A program made the position numbers and the translations under genes. This document shows positions 7,257-14,970 of a DNA stretch of 16,800 bases, piece by piece. The notes under the pieces were generated by a model. It was not told the DNA's origin. It ran no database searches and saw nothing but the letters and a program-made list of their open reading frames with translations. The DNA is taken from NCBI GenBank assembly GCA_000961805.1, contig LADV01000228.1, positions 1 to 16,800 on the forward strand, given 5' to 3'. How positions within the stretch are numbered: the first letter of the stretch is position 1; each line of letters begins with the position of its first letter. Source of the stretch: Peptococcaceae bacterium BRH_c23. GTDB taxonomy: Bacteria; Bacillota_B; Desulfitobacteriia; Desulfitobacteriales; Desulfitobacteriaceae.

Positions 7257-8675
7257 CTAAACTCCTTGGGGTTGTACCACAAAGTTGGACATTTCCATTC
7301 CCTCAGGCGACATCACATGAACGGAGCATCCTGTGCAGGGGTCGAAGGAGTGAACGATTCTTAAAAGCTCCACGGGTTGCGAAGTATTCTCAACATGCGT
7401 TCCAATTAAAGCCTTTTCCATCGGCCCTACAATGCCGGCATCATCCATAGGTGAAGCGTTCCAGCAAGTTGGAGTTACGATTTGGTATTTCGTAATTTTT
7501 GAACTTGCTACAGATAACCAGTGACCGAGTGCTCCTCTGGGTGCCTCAGTTAACCCTATTCCAGAGCCAGAAGCAGGAGTTCCTAAATTAGTAAACTGAT
7601 TTTGACCGACAACCACTTGATTCAACCAGGTTTGCATATTAACCGCAATGTTATTCGTTTCTGTGAAGCGCGCTAAGTGCCTGTCCATGACAGAAACATC
7701 GCGACGATACTCTCCCGTGAGCCATGTTCTTGCTATGCTGCCCGCTTCATAAGCAGCTCCATTATATCTCGGGGCCTTTAACCAAGTGTAAGCACCTGCT
7801 TTACCAAAGCTTGGAGTCGTCGTCTCGGAGGCCGGATTAGAGCCTGATGGTGACGAATACCAAGAATGTCCCACATATTCTTTGATATTTGTCTGTGTAA
7901 AGCTCCCGATCGTGCCATTAGTTACCGTTCCTGCCGGGTATAGCTTATTTCCAGACGTATTTGTATCAAAGACCCCAAAGGATATCAAATTGCCATACCC
8001 TTTGCCAACCGTATAATAGTCGCTATAAGTCGACGCTAATTTGTTGACGTCAGTTGCATACGTAGTTTGAATGAACGACGTAATAGTATTTAAATAATTA
8101 CGAAAGTTTGTAATGTCTGTCGCGGACGGGATTGCGGTAACTCCACCAGGAACTACGTTGCCGACATGGGGAAGCTTTCCGCCAAAGATGGCTCCCATTT
8201 CATGGGCTTGTCTTCTTATAGATAACGCTGCGACATAGTTATTAATCAAGGCTTGACTGTCGGTCGCATTAAATCTGAAATCCTGCGTATATCCGGGCGT
8301 CCACGGGTGCATTTGTGGGCCTTGAACATAGTCCATTAAAGCTAGTTGGTAAAAGTGCAAAACATTGCTTGAGATGAAGTTAGCGCCCTGAATCAAGTTT
8401 CTTAATAATAAGTTCTGAAGACTTGGTGTAAACCCTGCGGCTTGTTCAGTAGCCTTTGCGGAATCAATAGCGTGAGAAACTGGGCAAACACCACAAATCC
8501 GTTGGGTTAGAAACGCTGCATCCTTCGGACCCCTTCCGATCAGCATATTTTCAAAATCCCTATATAAATTACCCGTTGCTTGAGCAGCGGTTACAATATT
8601 ATTGGCATCAAGGGTTACTGAAACTTTCAAATGTCCTTCGAGTCGAGTAATCGGATCTAATACTATTGTACTCAA
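7257..8675 (-). CDS. [NiFe] hydrogenase large subunit
   Basis: The catalytic subunit that binds the Ni-Fe(CN)2CO site and splits or forms hydrogen. The 472-residue product has all key elements: RLEGH near the N-terminus (proton-path Glu13), the L1 motif RICGVCPVSH with Cys61 and Cys64, APRGALGHW with the conserved arginine, and the L2 motif DPCTGCSVH with Cys447, Cys450 and His453. Residues after His453 (VMSPEGMEMSNF and onward, 19 in all) are the extension removed by the maturation protease. The size and motifs fit a group 1 respiratory uptake enzyme, on the short side. The start must be TTG: in-frame stops lie just upstream, and an ATG ten bases earlier is out of frame. GGGAAGGG precedes it by about ten bases. 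It travels to the outside with the Tat signal of the small subunit. Confidence 0.93.
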   Translation of the reverse strand: MSTIVLDPITRLEGHLKVSVTLDANNIVTAAQATGNLYRDFENMLIGRGPKDAAFLTQRICGVCPVSHAIDSAKATEQAAGFTPSLQNLLLRNLIQGANFISSNVLHFYQLALMDYVQGPQMHPWTPGYTQDFRFNATDSQALINNYVAALSIRRQAHEMGAIFGGKLPHVGNVVPGGVTAIPSATDITNFRNYLNTITSFIQTTYATDVNKLASTYSDYYTVGKGYGNLISFGVFDTNTSGNKLYPAGTVTNGTIGSFTQTNIKEYVGHSWYSSPSGSNPASETTTPSFGKAGAYTWLKAPRYNGAAYEAGSIARTWLTGEYRRDVSVMDRHLARFTETNNIAVNMQTWLNQVVVGQNQFTNLGTPASGSGIGLTEAPRGALGHWLSVASSKITKYQIVTPTCWNASPMDDAGIVGPMEKALIGTHVENTSQPVELLRIVHSFDPCTGCSVHVMSPEGMEMSNFVVQPQGV

Positions 8676-8708
8676 TTGATTTCATCCCTTCCCTTAATAA
8701 ATTACTCA

Positions 8709-9595
8709 TTATACCTTACATAGAGGATTCGCTGGGAAATCAGGATTCGCACATCCTATACAAGGATAGTTAACCCCAATGCACCATGCTTGTCCATTAT
8801 TCCATTTCATTGAAGGGCATACATTTTGAGTACCAGGTCCTTTACAGCCTACGTTTTTATAACACCCATATTGCCCCAGTTGTTTTACAACAGTGGTTCC
8901 TTTTCGCGGACACATACTATGGATCTTTGTTCCAAAATAGTTACTTGGTCGGTTAGACCTATCAAGTGAAGGCATGCCAATGAGAATTAAATCTAAAAGT
9001 GTTTGAATAAGAACCGTTGGATGAATCGGGCATCCAGGTAGATTAACCACAGGGTTTACAGTCTTTCCACTAAGTATAGAGCTGGCGGTTAGACAACCCG
9101 TTGCATTGGTTCCTGCAGCCGAAACCCCTCCAAAGGAAGCACAAGTTCCTGCTGCAACCACATATTTTGCCATTGGTCCATACTTCAAGACAGCTTGTTC
9201 CATGGTTAAGTGAGTTCCATCAACTTCTCCAATGACACAATAGTTTCCATTGGCACCAGTTGGCACTGCACCCTCAATCACTAGAATAAACTGCCCCTTA
9301 TATTGAGTTGCACTTTGGTCTAAGGTTTGCATTGCTAGGTCACCAGAAGCGGTCATTAGGGTGCTGTTATACTTCATACTGATTTTGTTTAAGAGAACAT
9401 TGTCAATAGTAGTGGGATTAGTAACATTTAACGTCGATACTGTACAACCTGAGCACCCTGATCCTTGAGCCAAATAATCGGTGGATCTGTTTCAGCTGCA
9501 AGAACATTGCTAACACTACCAAGACTGACTTCTATACCTAGGGCTACTGCTGCTGCGACGGACCATTTTAGAAATTCTCTTCTGCTGATTTGCAT
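8709..9595 (-). pseudogene. [NiFe] hydrogenase small subunit, apparent frameshift after the Tat signal
   Basis: The electron-transfer subunit. From ATG 9593-9595 reads a twin-arginine signal, MQISRREFLKWSVAAAVALG, up to TDPPIIW. The frame then runs off to a stop 11 codons later. The mature part resumes one base out of phase as QGSGCSGCTVSTLNVT. Adding one base near 9467-9470 restores a 295-residue protein. Counting from TTG 9471-9473, the proximal cluster ligands are Cys7, Cys10, Cys111 and Cys148. The distal ones are His184, Cys187, Cys204 and Cys210, and the medial ones are Cys219, Cys231, Cys238 and Cys241. Cys231 replaces the proline of standard enzymes, suggesting a [4Fe-4S] medial cluster as in [NiFeSe] hydrogenases. 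There is no C-terminal membrane anchor. No slippery heptamer was seen, so mutation or sequencing error is likelier than programmed shifting. Confidence 0.88.
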
Positions 9596-9668
9596 AATGT
9601 CCTGTCCCTCCTTAATCTATTGAAACCTGTGTGTCTACTTAATTTATTAGTGCGACTTAAGTATTGAT

Positions 9669-9697
9669 ATGATAATCATTCTCAATATGTGTGTTAA
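9669..9697 (-). promoter_or_regulatory. sigma-A-type promoter of the hydrogenase operon
   Basis: On the minus strand, TTAACA (9692-9697) and TATCAT (9669-9674) are 17 bases apart, about 75 bases upstream of the small subunit ATG. The ribosome site GGAGGGACAGGA follows. The -10 and part of the spacer lie inside a Fur box. Confidence 0.65.
9670..9684. promoter_or_regulatory. Fur box, hydrogenase operon
   Basis: TGATAATCATTCTCA matches TGATAATNATTATCA at 13 of 14 specified bases and covers the -10 and part of the spacer of the hydrogenase promoter. This position predicts repression by iron-bound Fur or another Fur-family regulator. Confidence 0.75.
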
Positions 9698-9799
9698 AAA
9701 ATTACTCCTCTCATTCAGGAGCACTACACTTCTTCCCGTTACATACTTAATGGTAGTTAGCCAGCGGGTAAATAAGTTCTCGTACTTTTGTCCTGGCTT

Positions 9800-10205
9800 C
9801 TAAAAAGCTCTCGTACCTCTTATTAGACAACTTTTCATTACCATATATTTTCCACCAATTATCTTAACCAGTTTCAATGAAGGATGGCCGATATATCCTA
9901 GTACGTCTTTAAATGGATAGCCAAGAAAAAGTCCTATTTCATGAGGGAAATCCTTCCCATTTAACCTTGTAACCAGAAAATCAACATAACCTTCTACAGA
10001 AAATTGTTCTGGATAGCCAAGGCCTCGAAGAAATCTTAACTTTGTTTTGCTGCAGAGTGCATTTTCTAGAGAAGTGAAATGATAAAACAAAACTTGTACT
10101 CTTCCATTCTGTTTCTTTATTTCTCTTAACTTGATGTTTTTATCTCGCGAAAAGTAGATTTTTAATTCTTCCAAAGCCAAGTTTTTTCTTTCACCTTCGC
10201 TTATA
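9800..10205 (-). pseudogene. DUF3793 protein, C-terminal part (split by the transposon)
   Basis: The reading frame from the transposon border to the stop at 9800 encodes about 134 residues of a DUF3793 protein. Diagnostic are RFLRGLGYP, then FPHEIGLFLGYPFKDVLGYIG, close to the family pattern FPHEIGxFLGYPxxDVxGFI. The piece continues in frame, across one copy of the TTATA target duplication, into the N-terminal part at 15723-15886; joined they give 189 residues, the usual family size. The first methionine-like codon inside this fragment (TTG at 10178-10180) has no obvious ribosome site, so separate translation is unlikely. The function of DUF3793 is unknown. The gene lies next to the hydrogenase operon on the same strand. 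Confidence 0.85.
10201..10205. repeat. target site duplication, left copy (TTATA)
   Basis: TTATA directly precedes the left GGGG end and is repeated exactly after the right end at 15718-15722. Five bases is the duplication length made by Tn3-family transposases. Confidence 0.92.
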
Positions 10206-10259
10206 GGGGTAGTACCAGCGAAGCTGTCATAGCCCGCAAACGTATGGATTAAATTGGAA
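10206..10259 (+). repeat. terminal inverted repeat, left
   Basis: 54 bases starting GGGGTAGTACCAGCGAAGCT and ending in TTAAATTGGAA. They match the reverse complement of 15664-15717 with a single difference at position 25 (T here, C on the right). The shared block is longer than the common 38-bp Tn3 repeat. It is expected to be bound by TnpA. Confidence 0.93.
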
Positions 10260-10310
10260 TCTTGGCAAAATTGTCACCCAAGCACAAAACATATGGTATA
10301 TTATTACATA

Positions 10311-10345
10311 AAAGCTGGTTTTCCTAGCTAGGGATCACCAGCTTT
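10311..10345 (-). terminator. rho-independent terminator of the passenger operon
   Basis: AAAGCTGGT and ACCAGCTTT form a 9-bp stem around a partly self-complementary centre (CCTAGCTAGG). On the minus strand the stem is followed by TTTTAT. It lies about 65 bases past the stop of the Lar-like gene and just inside the left end of the transposon, so it would stop passenger transcripts before they enter the DUF3793 gene and hydrogenase operon. Confidence 0.7.
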
Positions 10346-10409
10346 AAAGAGCTCTACGAATTTAAGTGGAAATCACTGACTGATATAATTTCCAGTCAAT
10401 AATACGTAA

Positions 10410-10820
10410 TTAGGCAATTTCGAGGGATAATTTTTCACTTCCGCAATTAGGACATTGACTACTATATCCGCCACTCTTGTCACTTATGATGTAACCGCCT
10501 TCCATGCTGAGTTTGAAAAATAAATCTTTCATTGGCATACTATCTGTTTCATAATCACAATCTTCACAATAAGCATGCGCTGATATTCTTCCCTGTATTT
10601 CTAAATATTCTGGTGTACCATGAGTTTCAATCCGTTGTAATGCATCTTTATACTCTTGAACACGTTTATTCCAATCTTTTGCTGCCAATGCTTCAGTCTT
10701 TTTCCAGTCACCACAAGCAGCATGGACACCGCAAAAATACTTCATACTTTGATATTCAGGTTCTTGAGAACTTAACTTCGGTTGACCTCCACACACAGGG
10801 CATAGTAATAGATTTTCCAT
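10410..10820 (-). CDS. Lar-like zinc-ribbon protein
   Basis: A 136-residue protein with two apparent zinc-binding modules. The N-terminal one (residues 1-52) has LLLCPVCGGQPKLS, two further cysteines near 29-36 (CGVHAACGDW), and EALAAKDWNKRV. This is the pattern of Lar (restriction alleviation protein) family ribbons: LxPCPFCGG, CxxCG, then A...WN.R. The C-terminal one has CEDCDYETD and CPNCGSEKLSL. AGGAGGAG lies nine bases before the ATG. It is the last gene of the passenger operon. Phage Lar proteins modulate host restriction, but the family name is applied to many small zinc ribbons, so that role is only a possibility. The second cysteine-rich module is not part of classical Lar. Confidence 0.65.
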   Translation of the reverse strand: MENLLLCPVCGGQPKLSSQEPEYQSMKYFCGVHAACGDWKKTEALAAKDWNKRVQEYKDALQRIETHGTPEYLEIQGRISAHAYCEDCDYETDSMPMKDLFFKLSMEGGYIISDKSGGYSSQCPNCGSEKLSLEIA

Positions 10821-10847
10821 AATTCAATTCTCCTCCTCGCAATTTAT

Positions 10848-11057
10848 TCACCTTGTCCATGCTACCCCTGCTTGTAAATAAGCTAGAATATCATTCATAT
10901 TGCTATATTCATGCATTTTGGTTAATCGTTGTCCTTTTTCAATGAGATACTCAGTACAGCAACCAATTAAGAAAGCTTTATTATTAAAGCAGCCTTCAAT
11001 ACTTAAAGTCTTATCGTATCCTTTATTCTTATACCATTCCCAAAAGTAATCGGGCAC
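10848..11057 (-). CDS. hypothetical 69-residue protein
   Basis: Not recognised. The frame starts at GTG (11055-11057), with GGAGG nine bases upstream, 16 bases after the PIN toxin stop. It is followed 27 bases later by the Lar-like gene, so it fits the operon well. The product is small, mixed in charge, aromatic at its N-terminus (DYFWEWYKNKGY), with three cysteines (Cys23, Cys33, Cys34) and a helical C-terminal half ending ILAYLQAGVAWTR. It has no signal or membrane segment. Because it has its own ribosome site and conserved-looking spacing, it is probably a real gene. Confidence 0.6.
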   Translation of the reverse strand: MPDYFWEWYKNKGYDKTLSIEGCFNNKAFLIGCCTEYLIEKGQRLTKMHEYSNMNDILAYLQAGVAWTR

Positions 11058-11073
11058 ACTTAATTACCTCCAA

Positions 11074-11514
11074 TCACTGAGTTATGCTGCTAGAAAAAGC
11101 GTTAAGAAAATCACCCGGTGTCATTATAGTAAAATACTCTTGTATTTCTGGAGTGTAAAAGTCTAGATCCCCGGTGATAAGTATATCCGGTTGAGCTACC
11201 ATAGCTGAAATCAGGATTGGGATATCTTTTGGATCTCGTATATATGGAGCTTTTACAGCGGAAAGGTCTTCCGGAGTGTATGCTAATTCAAACTCGATTC
11301 TCGTCAAGAATTGATCCCATTCAGGCAATTTATTTGGGAATCTTTTATTTAAAATCCGCGATACTTCGGCGATAGAATAGCTACAAATGATTAACTGATG
11401 TTCTTCGACAAGCAGAAGAAGTAATTTTCTAGAAACCGATGTTTGGGATATCATAGCTGAAATCAATACATTGGAATCGACGAACACACGAAAAAAGTTA
11501 TTTTTTTCGTTCAT
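11074..11514 (-). CDS. PIN-domain toxin (VapC-like ribonuclease)
   Basis: A 146-residue PIN-domain protein of the kind annotated as the toxin of type II toxin-antitoxin pairs (PIN family, TIGR00305-like). The acidic residues that hold the catalytic metal are visible: Asp13 in VFVDSNVLISA, Glu50 in YSIAEVSRIL, Asp94/Asp97 in RDPKDIPIL, and Asp116/Asp118 in ITGDLDF. It would cleave RNA, for example tRNA or mRNA, when freed from its partner. Its start overlaps the antitoxin gene by 17 bases, and its GGAGG lies inside the antitoxin end, the usual toxin-second arrangement. On a transposon such a pair could penalise loss of the element. The RNA target cannot be predicted from sequence. Confidence 0.88.
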   Translation of the reverse strand: MNEKNNFFRVFVDSNVLISAMISQTSVSRKLLLLLVEEHQLIICSYSIAEVSRILNKRFPNKLPEWDQFLTRIEFELAYTPEDLSAVKAPYIRDPKDIPILISAMVAQPDILITGDLDFYTPEIQEYFTIMTPGDFLNAFSSSITQ

Positions 11515-11767
11515 TCCACATTTCCTCCCGGACTTGCTCTAACTCTTTTAGCATCTCTTCTTCAGTAATTCCCTTGGCCTGGGCTTCTGTGCTCATCGAA
11601 TCTAAAAACTCTCTTAAGGCAATTACACTAGATTTTGTGATAACTATATTCCCATCTTTTTCAATAAACGCCACCTTATCACCTTCGGACAATTTTAATC
11701 GTTCACGTACCGCCTTTGGAATGGTAATTTGCCCCTTTGATGTTACTCTTGAAACTTCCATGTCCAT
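11498..11767 (-). CDS. AbrB/SpoVT-type antitoxin
   Basis: An 89-residue protein with an N-terminal SpoVT-AbrB DNA-binding fold: MEVSRVTSKGQITIPKAVRE, then LKLSEGDKVAFIEKDGNIVI. This is followed by a charged helical C-terminal half (residues 50-89) suited to wrapping the toxin. The ATG at 11765-11767 is chosen because GGGAG lies eight bases upstream and the AbrB fold begins at once; an ATG six codons earlier is in frame but less well placed. It precedes and overlaps the PIN toxin gene. Antitoxins of this type normally repress their own promoter, probably together with the toxin. Two direct repeats between the -10 and the start are candidate binding sites. Confidence 0.9.
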   Translation of the reverse strand: MDMEVSRVTSKGQITIPKAVRERLKLSEGDKVAFIEKDGNIVITKSSVIALREFLDSMSTEAQAKGITEEEMLKELEQVREEMWNERKK

Positions 11768-11791
11768 AAACTTAGCTCCCTTCATTAATGA

Positions 11792-11809
11792 ATTCCTTAC
11801 ATTCCTTAC
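11792..11809. repeat. tandem 9-bp repeat, candidate antitoxin operator
   Basis: ATTCCTTAC occurs twice in direct succession (GTAAGGAAT twice on the transcribed strand), between the -10 at 11814-11819 and the antitoxin start. The position fits an autoregulatory operator; binding is inferred. Confidence 0.5.
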
Positions 11810-11813
11810 TTAT

Positions 11814-11843
11814 ATTATAACATGATATGGAAAATATATTCAA
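11814..11843 (-). promoter_or_regulatory. promoter of the antitoxin-toxin operon
   Basis: On the minus strand, TTGAAT (11838-11843) and a consensus TATAAT (11814-11819) are 18 bases apart, about 45 bases upstream of the antitoxin ATG. It points away from tnpA. Confidence 0.75.
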
Positions 11844-11846
11844 CTA

Positions 11847-11972
11847 AAAGTTCCGGTTATTATTTCGGAAATGGAACAACGGCGTATTTATAATAAAGAT
11901 TGCCTCATAAAGTAAGCTTCGGTATACTAATTCCAAAATGATTGTTCCGATACTCACTCTTTTAGGAACTTT
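11847..11972. promoter_or_regulatory. cluster of inverted TTCC motifs, candidate resolution site or operator
   Basis: The divergent intergenic region holds nested inverted motifs. AAAGTTCC (11847-11854) faces GGAACTTT (11965-11972), TTCCG (11851-11855) faces CGGAA (11866-11870), and GGAACAA (11873-11879) faces TTGTTCC (11942-11948). Transposons resolved by a tyrosine recombinase need a core site of paired arms plus accessory repeats, and the first close pair (TTCCG, 10 bases, CGGAA) has a suitable geometry. The cluster surrounds the tnpA promoter, so it could equally be a TnpA or recombinase operator. Confidence 0.4.
11901..11929 (+). promoter_or_regulatory. tnpA promoter
   Basis: TTGCCT (11901-11906) and TATACT (11924-11929) with a 17-base spacer, about 50 bases upstream of the tnpA ATG, which has its own GGAGGGG. 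It lies inside the inverted-motif cluster. Confidence 0.7.
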
Positions 11973-11987
11973 GTTTGGAGGGGAATT

Positions 11988-14970
11988 ATGAAAAGAAATT
12001 GGGAGCTGGACGAATTAATTGAGCATTTTACGATTATGCCAAGTGAAATGAGGTTAATTGAGAACAAGACGGGAGAAACCCGGTTAGGCTTTGCTGTACT
12101 ACTTAAGTTTTTCCAGCATGAAGCTAGATTTCCAAGCCAAAAATACGAAGTTCCTAAAGCTGTGATTGCTTATATTGCAAAGCAAATTTATACGGAACCA
12201 GCATTATATGCACAATATGATTGGGCCGGACGCTCCATTACATATCACCGAACACAAATCCGTGAGTTTTTCGGATTCAGAGAAGACACCACCCAGGATA
12301 CGCATGATATAACTGCCTGGTTGTGTAAGAACGTCTTATATCACGACCAAGAATTTGAACATGTCAAAGATATGGTGTATAAACGGTTTCGGGAGCTGAA
12401 AATTGTTCCTCCTACTCCGGAGCGTATTGAGCGTCTTATTCGGTCTGCTGTCTCAACTTTTGAAGAACAATTCTTTAAGGCCACCTATGAAAAAATGCCT
12501 AATGCATCTTTGTCCAAGTTAGATGCCTTGATAGAAAGTATTTCATCCTTAGATGAGGAAAAAGACGAACCAACTGGTGAAAATGGAGATCAACTTTCTT
12601 TTCATGAATTAAGATCAGATCCAGGCCGACCAGGTTTAGAGAGTGTCTTTAAGGAAATTAACAAGCTTAAAACGATTCGGAATTTGGATCTTCCGGATGA
12701 TCTTTACCGGGATGTTCCATATAAAGTTTTGAAAAAGTATAAGCAGCGTGTGGCCACTGAAGATATCCGTGAACTACGTCGGCATCCAGAGCCGATACGC
12801 TACACGTTATTATCCGCTTTCTTTTATCTCCGGAAATTAGAGATCACCGATAACCTTATAGAGCTACTTATTCAAATCATTCACCGAATCGGAGTACGGG
12901 CCGAACGCAGAGTAGAAAAGGAAATACTTAACGATCTGCGGCGAGTTAGCAACAAACAAGGTATCCTGTTCAACTTGGCACAAACAGCTCTGGAATTCCC
13001 GGACGGGATAATTAAGGACGTTCTCTATCCGATAGTCAGCGAACAGACGTTAAAAGACCTGGTTAAAGAGTTTAAAAGCACGGGGCCAGCTTATCGGGAA
13101 AAAATACATACTGTCATTCGCGCCTCCTATAGCAGCCATTATCGCCGAATGATTCCCGAAATATTAGGCATCCTTCAATTTCAGTCTAATAATGAGGTTC
13201 ACCGGCCTGTTATTAAAGCCCTTGAACTTATCAAAAAATATGCTCAAACTGGGTTGCATTATTTTCCGGCGTCAGAAGATATTCCAGTTGATGGTGTTAT
13301 TCGTTCCGTGAACAAAGAAATTATCATTGAAAAAGATGATAATGGCCAGGAACGAATTAACCGCATTAATTACGAGATTAGCGCACTTCAAGCCTTAAGG
13401 GATCGTCTGCGCTGTAAAGAAGTGTGGGTAAAAGGTGCCGATCGGTACCGCAACCCTGATGAGGACCTACCGGCAGACTTCGAGATACGGCGAGAAGAAA
13501 ATTACAAAGCCATTAATCAACCCATGGATGCCGAATCCTTCATAAACGCTTTAAAGCAAGCAATGATCGGGGGGTTGGAACGACTTGATGTTGGACTTCC
13601 CAAAAATCCCAAAGTCCGAATTACTGACAAAGGTAACGGATGGATAACCTTATCGCCTTTGGAACCGCAGGCAGAACCGGCTAATTTAACCCGTATTAAA
13701 GCAGAATTGTTACGTCGCTGGCCAATGACCAGCCTTCTCGATGTGCTGAAGGAAACCGATCTGAGGATATCCTTTACTGATAAATTTAAAACATCGGCAG
13801 TCCGGGAGGCGTTGAGCCGGGAAACATTACAAAGGCGCTTAATTTTATCCTTGTACGGACTCGGCACCAACACTGGCCTAAAACGAATTAGCTCCGGCGA
13901 ACATGAGGAATCATATAAGGATTTACTTTATGTACGGCGTAAGTTTATACACCGGGATAACCTGCGAAATGTTATTGCTAAAGTGGTTAACGCAATCTTT
14001 CGAGTCCGAATGCAGGAAATATGGGGTGACGGCACCACTTCTTGCGCTTCCGACTCAAAAAAGTTTGGGGCTTGGGACCAAAACCTCATGACCGAATGGC
14101 ATATCCGGTACCGGGGTCGGGGCGTAATGATCTATTGGCATGTAGAAAAGAAATCAACGTGTATTTACTCACAGCTAAAATCTTGTTCCTCATCAGAAGT
14201 TGCCGCCATGATCGAGGGTTTACTGCGGCATTGTACTGAAATGGAAGTCGAGAAGAATTACGTTGACTCCCATGGCCAAAGCGAAGTAGCATTTGCCTTC
14301 TGCCATTTGCTTGGGTACCAGTTAATGCCGCGTCTGAAGGCCATTCACTCTCAAAAGCTATACAGGCCGGAATCCGGAATGGCTGAAGCTTACCCCAATC
14401 TTCAACCGGTTCTTACCCGTCCGATCAACTGGGATCTAATCCGTCAACAGTATGATCAAATGGTGAAATATGCTACCGCATTACGTTTAGGTACTGCTGA
14501 AACGGAAGCTATCTTAAAGCGGTTCAACCGAAACAACCTTAAACATCCTTAAACATCCTACCTACCAGGCTTTAGGAGAACTTGGGAAAGCCGTAAAAAC
14601 CATTTTCCTTTGTGACTATCTGCATTCTGAAGAACTGCGCCAGGAGATTCATAAAGGATTAAATGTCGTGGAAAACTGGAATAGCGCAAATGGCTTTATT
14701 TTTTACGGTAAGGGTGGAGAAATCTCTACAAATAGATTAGAGGATCAAGAAATAGCTGTTCTGTCATTACACCTATTACAGAATTGTTTGGTATACATCA
14801 ACACGATTATGCTTCAAACCATCCTGTCAAATCCAAAATGGTTGAATCTAATGACTCAGGAGGACTTCCGTGCTTTAACACCTCTTGTATACACCCATAT
14901 CAACCCGTATGGAACGTTCAAGTTGAACATGAATGAACGTCTTCCGCTGGAAGAGGGTGTGATCGCATGA
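11988..14970 (+). pseudogene. tnpA: Tn3-family transposase, frameshifted by a 10-bp duplication
   Basis: TnpA catalyses replicative transposition at the GGGG ends. The N-terminal part ([19 protein letters not shown]) is typical of the family. The DDE domain follows from about residue 580, with Asp689 in ASDSKKFG and Asp760 in YVDSHGQSE. The frame stops at 14552 (854 residues) after FNRNNLKHP, because CCTTAAACAT is present twice at 14537-14556. With one copy removed the protein reads on as [16 protein letters not shown]. It then includes VVENWNSAN, whose glutamate (about residue 892) is the third catalytic residue, and ends at 14970 with about 990 residues, the normal length. As it stands the product lacks this glutamate and should be inactive. 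The downstream piece has no credible start of its own. ATG 11988 has GGAGGGG upstream. Confidence 0.93.
14537..14556. repeat. 10-bp tandem duplication inside tnpA
   Basis: CCTTAAACAT is repeated head to tail (14537-14546 and 14547-14556). One copy would keep tnpA in frame; two create a TAA directly after the motif. It is the only lesion seen in tnpA. Confidence 0.9.

Noticed and set aside
9464..9475. Programmed ribosomal frameshifting in the hydrogenase small subunit
   Set aside because: No slippery heptamer and no clear downstream stem-loop or internal ribosome-site stimulator were seen; mutation or sequencing error is simpler.
10532..10822. Plus-strand frame opposite the Lar-like gene
   Set aside because: Antisense to a gene with a good ribosome site and zinc-ribbon motifs.
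14668..14970. A separate 100-residue gene starting MENWNSAN
   Set aside because: It is the C-terminal part of the Tn3 transposase out of frame; its GTG start is an internal valine codon with no ribosome site.
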